A DNA stretch of 60,812 nucleotides from Natronococcus jeotgali DSM 18795 (GCF_000337695.1 NZ_AOIA01000115.1:1-60812); one strand, 5' to 3'. Positions 35,126-44,290 are shown, numbered from the stretch's first letter. Translations and numbers: made by a program. Notes: generated by a model from the sequence alone, not told the origin.

Positions 35126-37007
35126 CCCCGAGGCGGTCGATGATGGCGAAACTGATGCTCGTGACCACGAGCAGGACGACGCCCATTGCGGTCGCAGGTC
35201 CGAGCCGACGCCCGATGAAGCGTTCGATCGCGACGGGCATCGTGTACTGATCGGTTCCGGTCGCGAGGATCACAGTCGAGGAGAACTCGCCCATCGAGAT
35301 GGCGACGACGAAGGCGGCGCCCGCGACGACGCCGGGCCAGACCAGCGGGAGTTCGACGTCGTACAGCGCTCGCGCCCGGGAGGCCCCGAGCGCGCGGGCC
35401 GACTCGACGAGCGAGCGATCGACGGACTCGAGGCCCGGCGCGACGGTCCGGACCACGAACGGGTAACAGGAGACGGCGTGGGCGGCGACGATCGCGGCAG
35501 CGCCGCCCATCGCGATCCGCCAGCCCGAGAGCTCGATTCCGAAGACGGGCCCCCGCAGCAGGCCGATCCCGACGACGATCCCCGAGACCGCGAGCGGGGC
35601 CATCGCCGCGACGTCGACGAGCTTGCGACCTCGATACTGTCGCGTCGTCAGCACCGAGACGACGACGCCCATCGGCAGGGCGAGCGCGAGCGCGCCCGCG
35701 GCGAACAGCAGGGAGTTGCGGATCGCGGGCCAGGGCCGGACCTGGAATGCCGCGGCGGTTCGCTGGCGCTCGAGCAGGAACCGGTAGTGATCCAGTGTGA
35801 GCCCGTCGGGCCCCGAGACGCTCGCGTAGAGCATACTGACGATCGGCGAGACGAAGACGACCAGTGCGATCGCGGCGTAGACGGCGATCCCGGCCCGCGG
35901 AAGCAGCTCGCGAACGGAGAGCGAGGGCGGCGAGAGCGGGCGACGCGGGAGCGGGCGCACGCCGCGCGAACGGACGACGTGGGCGGCCTCGTAGCGTAGG
36001 TAGCCGTAGAGGATCCCCAGCGTGATGAGGAGCTCGAGGATCGCCAGCGCGGCCGCCTCGGCGTACTCGAGGTCCCGGATCAGCCGGTAGACGAACACCT
36101 CGACGGTCGCCAGCTCGAACCCGCCCAGCGCCAGCACGATCGGGAAGGTGCCGAACGTGAAGACGAACGTCAACGCCGCGCCCATCAACACGGCGGGATA
36201 CAGCTGTGGCGCGACGACGTCCCGGAACGCGCGGAACGGGCTCGCCCCGAGGCTGCGGGCGGTCTCGATCGCGCTCGCGTCGACGGACTCCCAGGCCGCG
36301 GTCGTCACCCGCGCGACCAGCGGCGCGTTGTAGAAGGCGTGGGCGACGAGGATCGCCTCGAGGCTGAACAGCAGTTCGACGGGGCCGAGCCCGACGAGCC
36401 CGAGCACCCGATTGAGCGTCCCGTTCTCGCCGAGCGTCGCGACGAAGCCGACCGCGACCATGATCGACGGGAGGACGAACGGAAGCACCGTCAGCGAGCG
36501 CAGCGTCCGTCGGCCGCGGAACTCGTAGCGCGCGAGGACGTAGGCCGCTGGCACGCCCAGCGCGACGCTGAGCAGCGTCGAGAGGGCGGCCTGGTAGGCC
36601 GTGAAGCCGACGATGCCGAGCCGACGGTCGGCAGAGAGCAGGTCGCCCGCGACCGCGAACGGGGACTCGCCGGCGAATAGCCGGGCGAGATCGCCGAAGT
36701 AGAACGGATCCCGCAGGAGCTCGAGGAAGACCGCGAGCGTCGCCCTCCCCTCGACGACGACGGCCTCGACGAACACCGTCGCGACGGGGTAGTAAAACAG
36801 CACGACCAGCAGGAGGATCGTTCCGAGGCCGAACAGCGCGATCGCCCGACGCTCGAGGCGGTCGCGGATCCCCCTCGCGCGTCGCCGATCGTCGGGATCG
36901 TCTCCCGATGGGGACTTCGATCGGCCCTCCGCCTCCGAGCCGGGCGTCGCCGGATCGACGGGCGCGCTCGCCCCGCCGTCGGTCGTCGGCTCGCGTCGAT
37001 CGGTCAC
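35106..37007 (-). CDS. thiP: ABC transporter permease, two fused permease domains (ThiP-like)
   Basis: A 633-residue permease with about 12 transmembrane helices in two homologous halves. The EAA-type loops that contact the ATPase are SLGASPFRAFRDVVAPQLYPAV and ALGASRARALYDVELPLVWPGV. The fused layout is characteristic of ThiP, SfuB and FbpB. The start GTG 37007 is preceded by GGAGGTGAT (37011-37019), a full match to the archaeal 16S anti-Shine-Dalgarno. That is unusual here, where most genes look leaderless. The N-terminal 45 residues are hydrophilic and Asp/Arg-rich. Confidence 0.88.
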   Translation of the reverse strand: MTDRREPTTDGGASAPVDPATPGSEAEGRSKSPSGDDPDDRRRARGIRDRLERRAIALFGLGTILLLVVLFYYPVATVFVEAVVVEGRATLAVFLELLRDPFYFGDLARLFAGESPFAVAGDLLSADRRLGIVGFTAYQAALSTLLSVALGVPAAYVLARYEFRGRRTLRSLTVLPFVLPSIMVAVGFVATLGENGTLNRVLGLVGLGPVELLFSLEAILVAHAFYNAPLVARVTTAAWESVDASAIETARSLGASPFRAFRDVVAPQLYPAVLMGAALTFVFTFGTFPIVLALGGFELATVEVFVYRLIRDLEYAEAAALAILELLITLGILYGYLRYEAAHVVRSRGVRPLPRRPLSPPSLSVRELLPRAGIAVYAAIALVVFVSPIVSMLYASVSGPDGLTLDHYRFLLERQRTAAAFQVRPWPAIRNSLLFAAGALALALPMGVVVSVLTTRQYRGRKLVDVAAMAPLAVSGIVVGIGLLRGPVFGIELSGWRIAMGGAAAIVAAHAVSCYPFVVRTVAPGLESVDRSLVESARALGASRARALYDVELPLVWPGVVAGAAFVVAISMGEFSSTVILATGTDQYTMPVAIERFIGRRLGPATAMGVVLLVVTSISFAIIDRLGGESFGI

Positions 37008-37118
37008 GCGATCACCTCCCCCCGCTCGCCCGTCCGTCCTCGCGTCCCGTCACGGGGCGACAACCCGGTGGTACCGCCGACCGAAACCACTACGTGGCGA
37101 CCGGGGGAACGGACGCCC

Positions 37119-37433
37119 ATGACGGTTTTCGCACTGCTTCGCGTGACGCCGATCACCGACGACGACGCGACCGAGGACGTCGCGGCCGCGATCGACGCCC
37201 TCGAGGAGTACGATGTCGAGTACGAGACGACCCCGCTGGCGACGACGCTCGAGGCCGAAGACGTCGAGGAGCTGTTCGCGGCCTGCGGGGCCGCCCACCG
37301 GGCGGTCGAGGGTAGCGAGGTGCAGACGCTGGTACAGGTCGACGACAGACGCGAGAAGTCGATGACAGCGGACGACAAGGTCGACGCCGTCGAATCGGAG
37401 TTGGGCCGCGAGGCTCGAAGCGACGGCGACTGA
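37119..37433 (+). CDS. MTH1187/YkoF-type thiamine-binding protein
   Basis: A 104-residue alpha/beta protein. The core VFALLRVTPITDDDATEDVAAAIDALEEYDVEYETTPLATTLEAEDVEELFAAC matches the MTH1187 (UPF0045/DUF77) family. The family forms oligomers binding thiamine or its pyrimidine half in the cytoplasm. It is encoded on the strand opposite to the thi transporter genes and lies exactly between thiB and thiP, divergent from thiP by 111 bases. ATG 37119 is used, since the frame upstream lacks family similarity. It may act as a cytoplasmic thiamine acceptor or sensor, which is inference. Confidence 0.85.
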   Translation: MTVFALLRVTPITDDDATEDVAAAIDALEEYDVEYETTPLATTLEAEDVEELFAACGAAHRAVEGSEVQTLVQVDDRREKSMTADDKVDAVESELGREARSDGD

Positions 37434-37508
37434 GTCGTCGCTCGCGGCGGTAGCTGATTCGCGACGCCCGCGGGCGGGCCGTCCGGAGCGCTCGGGGACA
37501 CGGTTCGC

Positions 37509-38594
37509 TCAGTAGTCTCCCGCGGCGGTCTGTTCCCACTCGCCGAGCCACTCCTCGAGGTTCGCGTCGAGGGCGTCGTAGTCGAAGGAGGGTGCGTCGT
37601 CTGGCCGTTTGGCGTACTCCTCGTACACCTCGGGAAGCTCGGTCTCGTCGTTGACCGGGCCCGTCACGTTGCGCTCGGCGATCACGGCCTGCACCTCGGG
37701 ATCGAGAACGAAGTCCATGAACTCGTGGGCCAGTTCGTCGTTCGTCCCGTCGGCGAACCGAGCCATGCCGGCGATGTTGGCGTAAGCCTGGTCGTGCAGC
37801 AGCGCGACCCGGTGTTTCTCGAGGTCGTTTCCGGCGCGCTCGGCGTAGACGCGGTCGTTCGCGTAGGAGGCGACGACCGGAACCTCGCCCGCCTCGAACT
37901 GCGCGTAGACCTCGCTCCAGGAGTCGAGGACGCGTGCGTCGTTGTCGAGGAGCTGCTCCCAGTACTCGAGGTACTCGTCCTCGCCGAAGTAGTCGATCGT
38001 CCACAGCAAGAAGAGCAGGCCCGTCGTCCCGCGCTGGGGATTCGAGACCGCAATCTGGCCCTCGTACTCGGGTTCGAGCAGGTCCTCGAACGTCTCGGGC
38101 TCGGGGACGTTCCGCCCGTCGTAGACCATCGCACAGAAGCTCCGGAAGGTCGGAATTACCCGGCCCTGCGGGTCGAAGTAGTGTTCCTCGTCGACGTTCG
38201 CGACGTGCTCGAGGGCGTCCTCGTCGGTCTCGACGAACAGCTCGCCGTCGGTGTTGTCGTCCGCGCGGACGACCTCGTGAGGGTTCAGCCCCAGGTAGAG
38301 CTCGGGCTCGATCTCGACGCCCTCGTTGTGGCGCTCGATGTAGTAGTTGAGTTCCTGGTCGGGCGTGTGCCACTCGAACTCGACGTCGTACCGGTCGGCG
38401 AACTCGTCGGCGATCCACTCGCCGGGGCTGTCGCTGGGCGCGTCGACGAACGCGGTGTTCGTCGCGACCCGGAGCACGTCCTCGTTGTCCCCGTTCCCGG
38501 TCGTACCGCCGTTCTCTCCTTTCCGTGAAATGCAGCCGGCCAGACCGAGCCCGGCGACCGCCCCCCCGCTCGCGAGAACCGTCCGTCGTCTCAT
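37509..38594 (-). CDS. thiB: Thiamine ABC transporter substrate-binding lipoprotein
   Basis: A 361-residue periplasmic-type binding protein. A Tat-like RRR start and lipobox GLAGC (Cys21) show export and lipid anchoring. A Gly/Asn linker leads into a type II binding domain (VLRVATNTAFVDAPSDSPGEWIADEFADRY, LYLGLNPHEVVRADD, AMVYDGRNVPEPETFEDLLEPEYEGQIAVSNPQRGTTGLLFLLW). The pattern is that of ThiB/TbpA-like and ferric-binding proteins. Iron-type Tyr pairs are not obvious, and the neighbouring thiamine-binding gene favours thiamine. The start codon sits inside the inverted repeat ATTAC-CGA-GTAAT (38593-38605). Confidence 0.85.
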   Translation of the reverse strand: MRRRTVLASGGAVAGLGLAGCISRKGENGGTTGNGDNEDVLRVATNTAFVDAPSDSPGEWIADEFADRYDVEFEWHTPDQELNYYIERHNEGVEIEPELYLGLNPHEVVRADDNTDGELFVETDEDALEHVANVDEEHYFDPQGRVIPTFRSFCAMVYDGRNVPEPETFEDLLEPEYEGQIAVSNPQRGTTGLLFLLWTIDYFGEDEYLEYWEQLLDNDARVLDSWSEVYAQFEAGEVPVVASYANDRVYAERAGNDLEKHRVALLHDQAYANIAGMARFADGTNDELAHEFMDFVLDPEVQAVIAERNVTGPVNDETELPEVYEEYAKRPDDAPSFDYDALDANLEEWLGEWEQTAAGDY

Positions 38595-38620
38595 TACCGA
38601 GTAATCACATCCGGTGGTAC
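38593..38620 (-). promoter_or_regulatory. Possible operator at the thiB start
   Basis: An inverted repeat, ATTAC-CGA-GTAAT (38593-38605), overlaps the thiB start codon. CCGGTGGTAC (38611-38620) follows, the same ten bases as at 37065-37074 between thiP and the MTH1187-type gene. A common regulator of the thi genes is suggested but not shown. Confidence 0.35.
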
Positions 38621-38811
38621 GTAAGAGTCGCGCTTTCGCTCCGGCTCAGTCCTCGGTCGGCAGCCGAACCGTCGGTCCGTCGGGGATCGGTTCCGACGCG
38701 TCCTCGAGCGCAGCGGCGGCCCCTCGGGTGTCGAGCGGCGGGCGGCGAGGACGGTACCTCGAGGGCGAGTTCCTCGAACGCGAGTTTCTCGGACAGAAAG
38801 CAGTCCGAGTG

Positions 38812-39348
38812 CTACTTCCGACTATCGGCGAACTCGGGGTTTCCGGTCTCCTGACGGTCGATCTCGGCCGTCCATCGTCCCATCGACTCGTCGTAGGACG
38901 TGCCGAGGGCGATCAGGAAGCCCACGATCGCGGTCACGAGCGCGACGCTTCCCACGGCGACGACGGCGATCGAGAACAGCGCCCCCTCGAGCACCTGGGC
39001 CGACGTCAGCAGCGAGACGGCGGTGACGGCCGCGATCAGCGTGAACAGGCGGGCCAGCCGGCCGGTGTCGAGTCCGCTGGTCTCGGTCGTGTCGGTGAGG
39101 TCGACGATCTCGTTCAGGATCCCGTCGTAGTCGCCGCCCGCGCTGCCGTGACCCAGCGAGTGGACCGACTGGGCGATCCAGACGCCTGCGGTGAAGTTGA
39201 GCAGGGCGACGAAGGAGACCAGCCCCAGTTGGCCCTCGACGAACAGCCCCGCGGTGATCGCGCCGACGAACGACAGCGCCATGATCGCGTGAGTGACCAG
39301 CGAGCGATCGCCGAACTCCTCGAGCCGAACGACGTGTCCAAGGTTCAT
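38812..39348 (-). CDS. Four-helix membrane protein of unknown function
   Basis: A 178-residue protein with hydrophobic segments at about 18-36, 42-64, 97-118 and 124-148. The hydrophilic N- and C-termini and the loop GHGSAGGDYDGILNEIVDLTD face one side. I do not recognise a family. ATG 39348 (MNLGHVVRLEEFGDRSL) is preferred over a start 17 codons upstream, which would add a mixed hydrophobic leader. It is separated from thiB by 217 bases with no other gene. Confidence 0.7.
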   Translation of the reverse strand: MNLGHVVRLEEFGDRSLVTHAIMALSFVGAITAGLFVEGQLGLVSFVALLNFTAGVWIAQSVHSLGHGSAGGDYDGILNEIVDLTDTTETSGLDTGRLARLFTLIAAVTAVSLLTSAQVLEGALFSIAVVAVGSVALVTAIVGFLIALGTSYDESMGRWTAEIDRQETGNPEFADSRK

Positions 39349-39494
39349 ACAGAGACGGAGGCTCGCGACGGCAATACGCACGGAGCCTAACAGTGCCAAC
39401 CGTTCGCATTCGACGAGCTACCGTTCCGACGACCGGTCGTTCGGATTGCGTCTGCCGGGCCAGCGACTTCCGGGCCGCGCCCGGTAGCGTCGGT

Positions 39495-39755
39495 ATGGCA
39501 GAACTCGGCACCGCGACGATCGTCTACCGGAACGCGAGCGACGAGGTCGAGAGGGCCACCGTCGACAACGACCACATCGCCTACTTCCAGGACCACTGGC
39601 TGTTCGCGTACGGCACCGACGACGACGGTAACGACCTCGTGCGGCGGGTACCCAAGGAGCGGGTCTACCACGTCGAGCGCTCCGTCGAGGAACTCGAGGG
39701 CACGTTCGACACCGCAGTCGACAAGGCCAAGAACACGCTCGAGGAGCTGAAGTAA
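39495..39755 (+). CDS. Small conserved haloarchaeal protein
   Basis: An 86-residue acidic protein. A beta-strand-rich first half (GTATIVYRNASDEVERATVDNDHIAYFQDHWLFAY) and a helical second half ending DKAKNTLEELK are visible. The family is not identified. ATG 39495 fits the coding signal, and the upstream frame is Arg-rich. Its stop abuts the stop of the convergent gene at 39756 with no spacer. Confidence 0.72.
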   Translation: MAELGTATIVYRNASDEVERATVDNDHIAYFQDHWLFAYGTDDDGNDLVRRVPKERVYHVERSVEELEGTFDTAVDKAKNTLEELK

Positions 39756-40040
39756 CTACTCGTCGGTCGCGTCCTCGACCCGGGTCGCGTGTTTCTCGAG
39801 GTCGCTCGCGATCTCTCTGGCCTGGTCGGGCGTCAGCTGGAGCTCCTCCATGTGGGCCGGGAGGTGTTCCTCGGTCATGTTGTCGAGTTCGAACTGCAGC
39901 CGGACGCAGTCGGGATCTTCCCTGTCGGCCGTCGCGTTCACGACGGCGAACGATTCCGTCTCGAACTCGTGGCCCGTCGCGACGGCGTCGACGAGGTCGA
40001 GCGTCGTGTACGCGTTGACTTTCATCAGACGGTCTGCCAT
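39756..40040 (-). CDS. Small conserved haloarchaeal protein (DUF6360-like)
   Basis: A 94-residue protein beginning MADRLMKVNAYTTLDLVDAVATGHEFETESFAVVN. It has a predicted three-strand sheet and a C-terminal helix (TPDQAREIASDLEKHATRVED). It resembles the haloarchaeal DUF6360 family as I remember it. No function is known. The 213-base gap on its upstream side contains a large inverted repeat (40170-40257). Confidence 0.72.
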   Translation of the reverse strand: MADRLMKVNAYTTLDLVDAVATGHEFETESFAVVNATADREDPDCVRLQFELDNMTEEHLPAHMEELQLTPDQAREIASDLEKHATRVEDATDE

Positions 40041-40169
40041 GGTTCTCGAGAGCGACCGAACGCACTTAGGTAGCCCGGCAACGGCGCGAAACGGGGCCTC
40101 GCCGGAGCGACTGCCTCGGCTACGCGGGCCGGCTGGAAAACAGCAATCGAGACCGAGCGGTGGCCGTCC

Positions 40170-40257
40170 GTCATACGGACTACTGTAAGTCGTTGACGGC
40201 GCAACCGCAAGACGGTTCGCGGTTGCGCCGATAAATCGTTACAGCAGACCGTATCAG
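40170..40257. repeat. 88-base inverted repeat overlapping the nitrite-reductase stop codon
   Basis: Two 39-base arms match at 29 positions. The innermost 11 bp (GGCGCAACCGC at 40198-40208, GCGGTTGCGCC at 40219-40229) are perfect around a 10-base loop. Outer blocks ATACGG/CCGTAT and CTGTAA/TTACAG are also paired. The right arm runs into the stop codon of the gene at 40254. It could serve as terminator, or be a dispersed palindromic element inserted at the gene end. Confidence 0.7.
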
Positions 40258-42032
40258 TCGTCGGACGGGAGCGGGGTCCCGTCTGCCTTCGCAGGGGCGG
40301 GGCTCGCGTCCATGTCGTCGTCCTCAGCGTAGGGGTACCACGTCCGCTTCGTGTTGTGCATGAACGGATCCTCGTAGTCGGTCTCCTCGGGCTCGATCAG
40401 CTCGGCGAGTTCGTCGTCGTCGCGGTCGGCGACGAACTCCCGGAAACTCTGGCTCTCGTCGTTGCGCGCCGCGGCGAAGTTCTCGAGCAGGTTCGCGATC
40501 GCGCCGGGAACCTCGTCGGCGGGAACCCGCTCGCCGACCCAGGAGGCGAACTGCGGGTCCTCGCCGAGCCCGCCGCCGAGGCCGATGTCGAGCGCCTCGA
40601 CCGGTTCGCCGTCCTTGCGCGTTTTCATCCCGCGCAGGGAGACGTCGGCGATCTGGGGCTGGGCGCAGGAGGCGGTACAGCCCGAGAGGTGGATGTGGAA
40701 GTCCTCGACGCCCTCGGGTAGCTCGACGTTATCGACGAGCCAGCGGGCGTAGCGAACCTGACGGTTCTTCGTCTCGACGATCGAGAGCGAGCAAAACTCC
40801 GTCCCGGTGCAGGCGATCGAGCCGCGCTGGAGCGGGTGGGGGTCGGGACTGTAGTGTTCGAGCACCGGCTCGGAGCGCAGGTCCTCGAGGTTCTCCTCGG
40901 GGACGTCCGTGAAAATGATGTTCTGGCGCTGGGTGAGCCGAACCTCGCCGGAGCCGTGCTCCTCGGCGGCGTCGGCCAGCTCGTACCCCTCGTCGACGCC
41001 GATGCGACCGACGAGGACGTTCAGGCCGACGTAGTAGTCGCCGTCGACCTGCTCGTGGACGCCGACGTGGTCGTGTTTGCCGTCGGCCTCGCCTGCGTTG
41101 TAGGAGTAGGAGTCGCGGAGGTCCTCGCCCGCCGTGTGGAGCTCGAAGTCGACGTACTCCTCCTGGAGGGTCTCGCGGAGCTTCTCGGGGCCCCACTCGT
41201 CGACGAGGAACTTGATGCGGGCGTTGTAGCGGTTGTCGCGGTCGCCGTTGTCCCGGAACAGCGCCGAGATGCCGCCGGCGACGTCGACGGCCCGCTCGGG
41301 CGTCGCGAAGACGTCGATGTCCCGGGCGAACCTGGGCTCGTTGCGCGAGAGGCCGCCGCCGACGCGGACGTTGTAGCCCGTGACGGTTTCGCCGTCTACC
41401 TCCTTCTCGGCTGGCTCGAACGCGAGGTCGTTGATGTCGCCCTGACCGCAGCCCTCGTCACAGCCCGTGACCGAAACCTTCCACTTCCGGGGGAGGTTCG
41501 AGTGGGCCTCGTTCTCCTTGTAGGTGTCGTGAAGCTCCGTCGCCAGCCAGTCGGCGTCGACGTGCTCGTGTTTGTCCTTGCCGGCGACGGGACAGCCGAC
41601 GATGTTTCGCCAGGAGTCCCCGCAGGCCTGAACGGTCGAGAGGCCGACCTCCTCGAGTTCGTCCCAGATATCCGGGACGTCCTCGATGCGAATCCAGTGA
41701 AGCTGGATAGCCTGCCGGGTCGTCACGTCGAGCCAGCCGTTTCCGAACACGGGGTTGTCGGTCGGCCCCCGGGAGTACTCGTCGGCGATCTCGACGATAC
41801 GCCGGAACTGGCCCGGCTCGAGGACGCCGCCCGGCGGACCGATCCGCATCATGAAATAGGACTCCTGGCCGGCGCGCTGGTGGTACAGCCCGTACCACTT
41901 GAAGCGCTCGAACCAGGCGTCGTGCTCGTCGTCGGGGATCGCCTCCCACCCCTCCTCGGCGAATCGTTCCATCTCTGCGCGGATGTCGGTACCGTAGAGC
42001 TCCTCCTTCCACTCCTCGACGTCACTCGGCAT
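40254..42032 (-). CDS. Ferredoxin-type nitrite/sulfite reductase (siroheme, 4Fe-4S)
   Basis: A 592-residue reductase with two ferredoxin-like repeats. The siroheme/Fe-S cysteines are intact: CTGTEFC (around residues 406-412) and GCTASC (around 451-455). The first-half counterpart is VTGCDEGCGQGD. It reduces nitrite to ammonium, or sulfite to sulfide, with electrons from ferredoxin. Similarity to the assimilatory nitrite reductases of haloarchaea is likely, but no nitrate reductase or transporter is nearby to settle the substrate. ATG 42032 begins MPSDVEEWKEELYG. Confidence 0.9.
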   Translation of the reverse strand: MPSDVEEWKEELYGTDIRAEMERFAEEGWEAIPDDEHDAWFERFKWYGLYHQRAGQESYFMMRIGPPGGVLEPGQFRRIVEIADEYSRGPTDNPVFGNGWLDVTTRQAIQLHWIRIEDVPDIWDELEEVGLSTVQACGDSWRNIVGCPVAGKDKHEHVDADWLATELHDTYKENEAHSNLPRKWKVSVTGCDEGCGQGDINDLAFEPAEKEVDGETVTGYNVRVGGGLSRNEPRFARDIDVFATPERAVDVAGGISALFRDNGDRDNRYNARIKFLVDEWGPEKLRETLQEEYVDFELHTAGEDLRDSYSYNAGEADGKHDHVGVHEQVDGDYYVGLNVLVGRIGVDEGYELADAAEEHGSGEVRLTQRQNIIFTDVPEENLEDLRSEPVLEHYSPDPHPLQRGSIACTGTEFCSLSIVETKNRQVRYARWLVDNVELPEGVEDFHIHLSGCTASCAQPQIADVSLRGMKTRKDGEPVEALDIGLGGGLGEDPQFASWVGERVPADEVPGAIANLLENFAAARNDESQSFREFVADRDDDELAELIEPEETDYEDPFMHNTKRTWYPYAEDDDMDASPAPAKADGTPLPSDD

Positions 42033-42107
42033 TGATCCCCCGCTACGAACCGCCGCCATAAGCACCCCTTCCTCACGTCAGTTCTCCCCGCCTCTCGCGG
42101 GTTCCGG

Positions 42108-42440
42108 TTACGTTTGCCGCACCGCGCCGGCGCCGGGGTCGACGGTCGACTGAATCCCCTCGGGGCCGTAGGGCTTGAACTCGCCGTCGACGATCCGGCC
42201 GACGGGAAGGCGGTCGATCGAGTCGCGAGTGCCGCACTCGAGGCACTGCCCGACCGCGTCGGCCACAACGACCGAGCCGTCGACGCCGGTGCCGAAAAAG
42301 CCCTCGAGGAGGACGTACGCCGGTTCGCACTCGCAGAAGACGCCCCGGGAGAGCGTCCAGACGTCGCTCACGCTGACCTGACGGCTGTCGTTGACGCTGA
42401 TCCACGCGCCGTCGTCGAGCGTCCGCAGTGCAATCGCCAT
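42108..42440 (-). CDS. Small Cys-containing protein, unknown function
   Basis: A 110-residue protein with two cysteine pairs, CEC (VFCECEPAY) and CxxC (QCLECGTRD). This is compatible with one zinc or Fe-S site. The N-terminal half ([20 protein letters not shown]) is beta-rich. ATG 42440 follows the coding signal. It lies 75 bases upstream of the nitrite/sulfite reductase on the same strand and may be cotranscribed with it, possibly as an electron carrier or assembly factor. That is speculation. Confidence 0.65.
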   Translation of the reverse strand: MAIALRTLDDGAWISVNDSRQVSVSDVWTLSRGVFCECEPAYVLLEGFFGTGVDGSVVVADAVGQCLECGTRDSIDRLPVGRIVDGEFKPYGPEGIQSTVDPGAGAVRQT

Positions 42441-42713
42441 GCCCGAACTGCGGTCCCGACGGGCCTTCATCCGTCGCCCCGGGCAACGCTTACCGATCCC
42501 GTGACGGGCTCGAGGGCGATAATCGCACGACGTAGCCGCGATATCGCGAAACTGGCCCTCCGAGATAGCGGGGAGTATTGCCCGTATAGGCGAGCCGTTC
42601 GACGACGGCGTTCGCCGCCGCGACGGCGCACACGTCGGACGGCCGAACCGGGACGCTCGAGGGCCGTTCGCCGGATCGCAGCCCACTTACCCCCGCCGCG
42701 CAAACGCACGGCC

Positions 42714-43781
42714 ATGCAGATCAAAGACCGGGAGCGGCTCGACGGGGGCCGCGAGCGGCTCACCGTCGTCCCCGAGAGCGTGGACGACCTCTGGCACCTG
42801 CAGTACGTCCTCGAGCCCGGCGACCGCGTCGCGGGCGATACGACCCGGCGGATCCAGCGCAACGACGACCAGATGCGCGATACGGGCGGCGAGCGCGAGC
42901 ACATGTGGGTCGCCATCGCCGTCGAGACCGTCGAGTTCCACAAGTTCGCCAACCGCCTGCGGGTCGGCGGCGAGATCGTCGCCTGCTCGCGGGAGGACCA
43001 ACTCGGTTTTCACCACACCCTAAACGTCGAGGAACGGGAGGAACTGTCGATCGAAAAGCGGTTCAAACCCGATCAGGAGGCCCGCCTCGAGGAGGCCGAG
43101 GAGGCAACCGAGAACCCCGACGTCGCGATCGCGACCGTCGAGGAGGGCCAGGCTCACGTTCACACGGTCGCCCAGTACGGCACCGAGGAGCGAGCGACGA
43201 TCACGGGTCCGACGGGGAAAGGCGAGTACGCCCGCGAGCGCTCGGAGCTCTTCGCGGAGGTCGGCGACGTCCTGAAGCGTCAGGACGCCGACGCGATCAT
43301 CCTCGCGGGCCCCGGCTTTACGAAACAGGACGCCTACAAGTACCTCGAGGAGAACGAACCCGAGGTGGCCGAGAAGGTGACGATGGTCGACGCGGCCGCG
43401 GTCGGCGACCGCGGCGTCCACGAGGTGCTCAAACGGGGCGCCGTCGCGGACGTTCAACAGGAGACCCGCATCGAGCGCGAGGCCGAGTACATCGACGAAC
43501 TCACCGAGCGCATCGCTCAGGGCGCGAAAGCGGCCTACGGTCCGGAGGAGGTAAAACGGGCCGCGGAGTACGGCGCGATCGAGCGCCTGCTGATCGTCGA
43601 CGACCGACTCCGCCAGGAGCGGGGTCCCGACGGGGAGTGGGGGATCGACGTCGACGACGTCGTCCGCACCGCCGAGCAGAAAGGCGGCGAGGTGACCGTG
43701 TTCTCGAGCGAGTTCCCGCCCGGCGAGCAGCTCTCGAACCTCGGCGGGATCGCGGCGTTGTTGCGCTACCGCCTCGACTAG
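42714..43781 (+). CDS. pelA: mRNA surveillance protein Pelota
   Basis: A 355-residue eRF1-like factor that, with aEF1A, releases ribosomes stalled on mRNAs. An N-terminal Sm-like domain (about 1-128) holds [18 protein letters not shown] and [24 protein letters not shown]. The central domain ([20 protein letters not shown]) and the C-terminal domain ([18 protein letters not shown] ... [30 protein letters not shown]) are complete. As in other Pelota proteins the GGQ loop of eRF1 is absent. The last four bases overlap the end of the convergent Lrp-type gene. Confidence 0.96.
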   Translation: MQIKDRERLDGGRERLTVVPESVDDLWHLQYVLEPGDRVAGDTTRRIQRNDDQMRDTGGEREHMWVAIAVETVEFHKFANRLRVGGEIVACSREDQLGFHHTLNVEEREELSIEKRFKPDQEARLEEAEEATENPDVAIATVEEGQAHVHTVAQYGTEERATITGPTGKGEYARERSELFAEVGDVLKRQDADAIILAGPGFTKQDAYKYLEENEPEVAEKVTMVDAAAVGDRGVHEVLKRGAVADVQQETRIEREAEYIDELTERIAQGAKAAYGPEEVKRAAEYGAIERLLIVDDRLRQERGPDGEWGIDVDDVVRTAEQKGGEVTVFSSEFPPGEQLSNLGGIAALLRYRLD

Positions 43782-44290
43782 GCGTCCTCTCCCAGGTCCT
43801 CGTAGATCTCCGGGTCGGTCCGGAACTTGAGGACGTTGTGGACTACCGAGTTCCGAACGTTCGCGATGACGTTACCGTGCTCGGAGTAACAGTCGTGGAT
43901 CCACCGGGAGACCTCCTCGCGGTCCCGGAACATCATCACCGTCTTCCACTGGTACTCGCCGTCCGAGAGGAAGAAAAAGAGGGTGTGTTTGTCGTCGCGG
44001 ATGTGCTCCATCGCCGCGCGCCAGCCGTCGGCGAAGCCCTCGGTGTTGAACTTGAACTCGAACAGCGCGAAGATGTAGTACTCCTCGTTGGGGACGATCG
44101 CCTCCCGGAACACGCCCTCGTTGCGCATCCGACGAATGGACTCGCTGACGGTGACGTGGGAGACGTCGATGCCGTACTCGTCCTCGAGGATGTCGGTCAG
44201 CTCCCGCGAGGAGAGCTGCGGGTCCTCGGCCAGCTCGCTGAGGATCGCGATGTCGCGGTCCTTGAACTCCCAGTTGGGTGCGTCGCTCAT
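43778..44290 (-). CDS. Lrp/AsnC-family transcriptional regulator
   Basis: A 170-residue regulator. An N-terminal winged HTH ([52 protein letters not shown]) precedes an effector-like half ([49 protein letters not shown]). The second half differs from classical RAM domains, so the ligand is uncertain. ATG 44290 begins MSDAPNWEF. It overlaps pelA tail-to-tail by four bases (CTAG). Confidence 0.85.
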   Translation of the reverse strand: MSDAPNWEFKDRDIAILSELAEDPQLSSRELTDILEDEYGIDVSHVTVSESIRRMRNEGVFREAIVPNEEYYIFALFEFKFNTEGFADGWRAAMEHIRDDKHTLFFFLSDGEYQWKTVMMFRDREEVSRWIHDCYSEHGNVIANVRNSVVHNVLKFRTDPEIYEDLGEDA

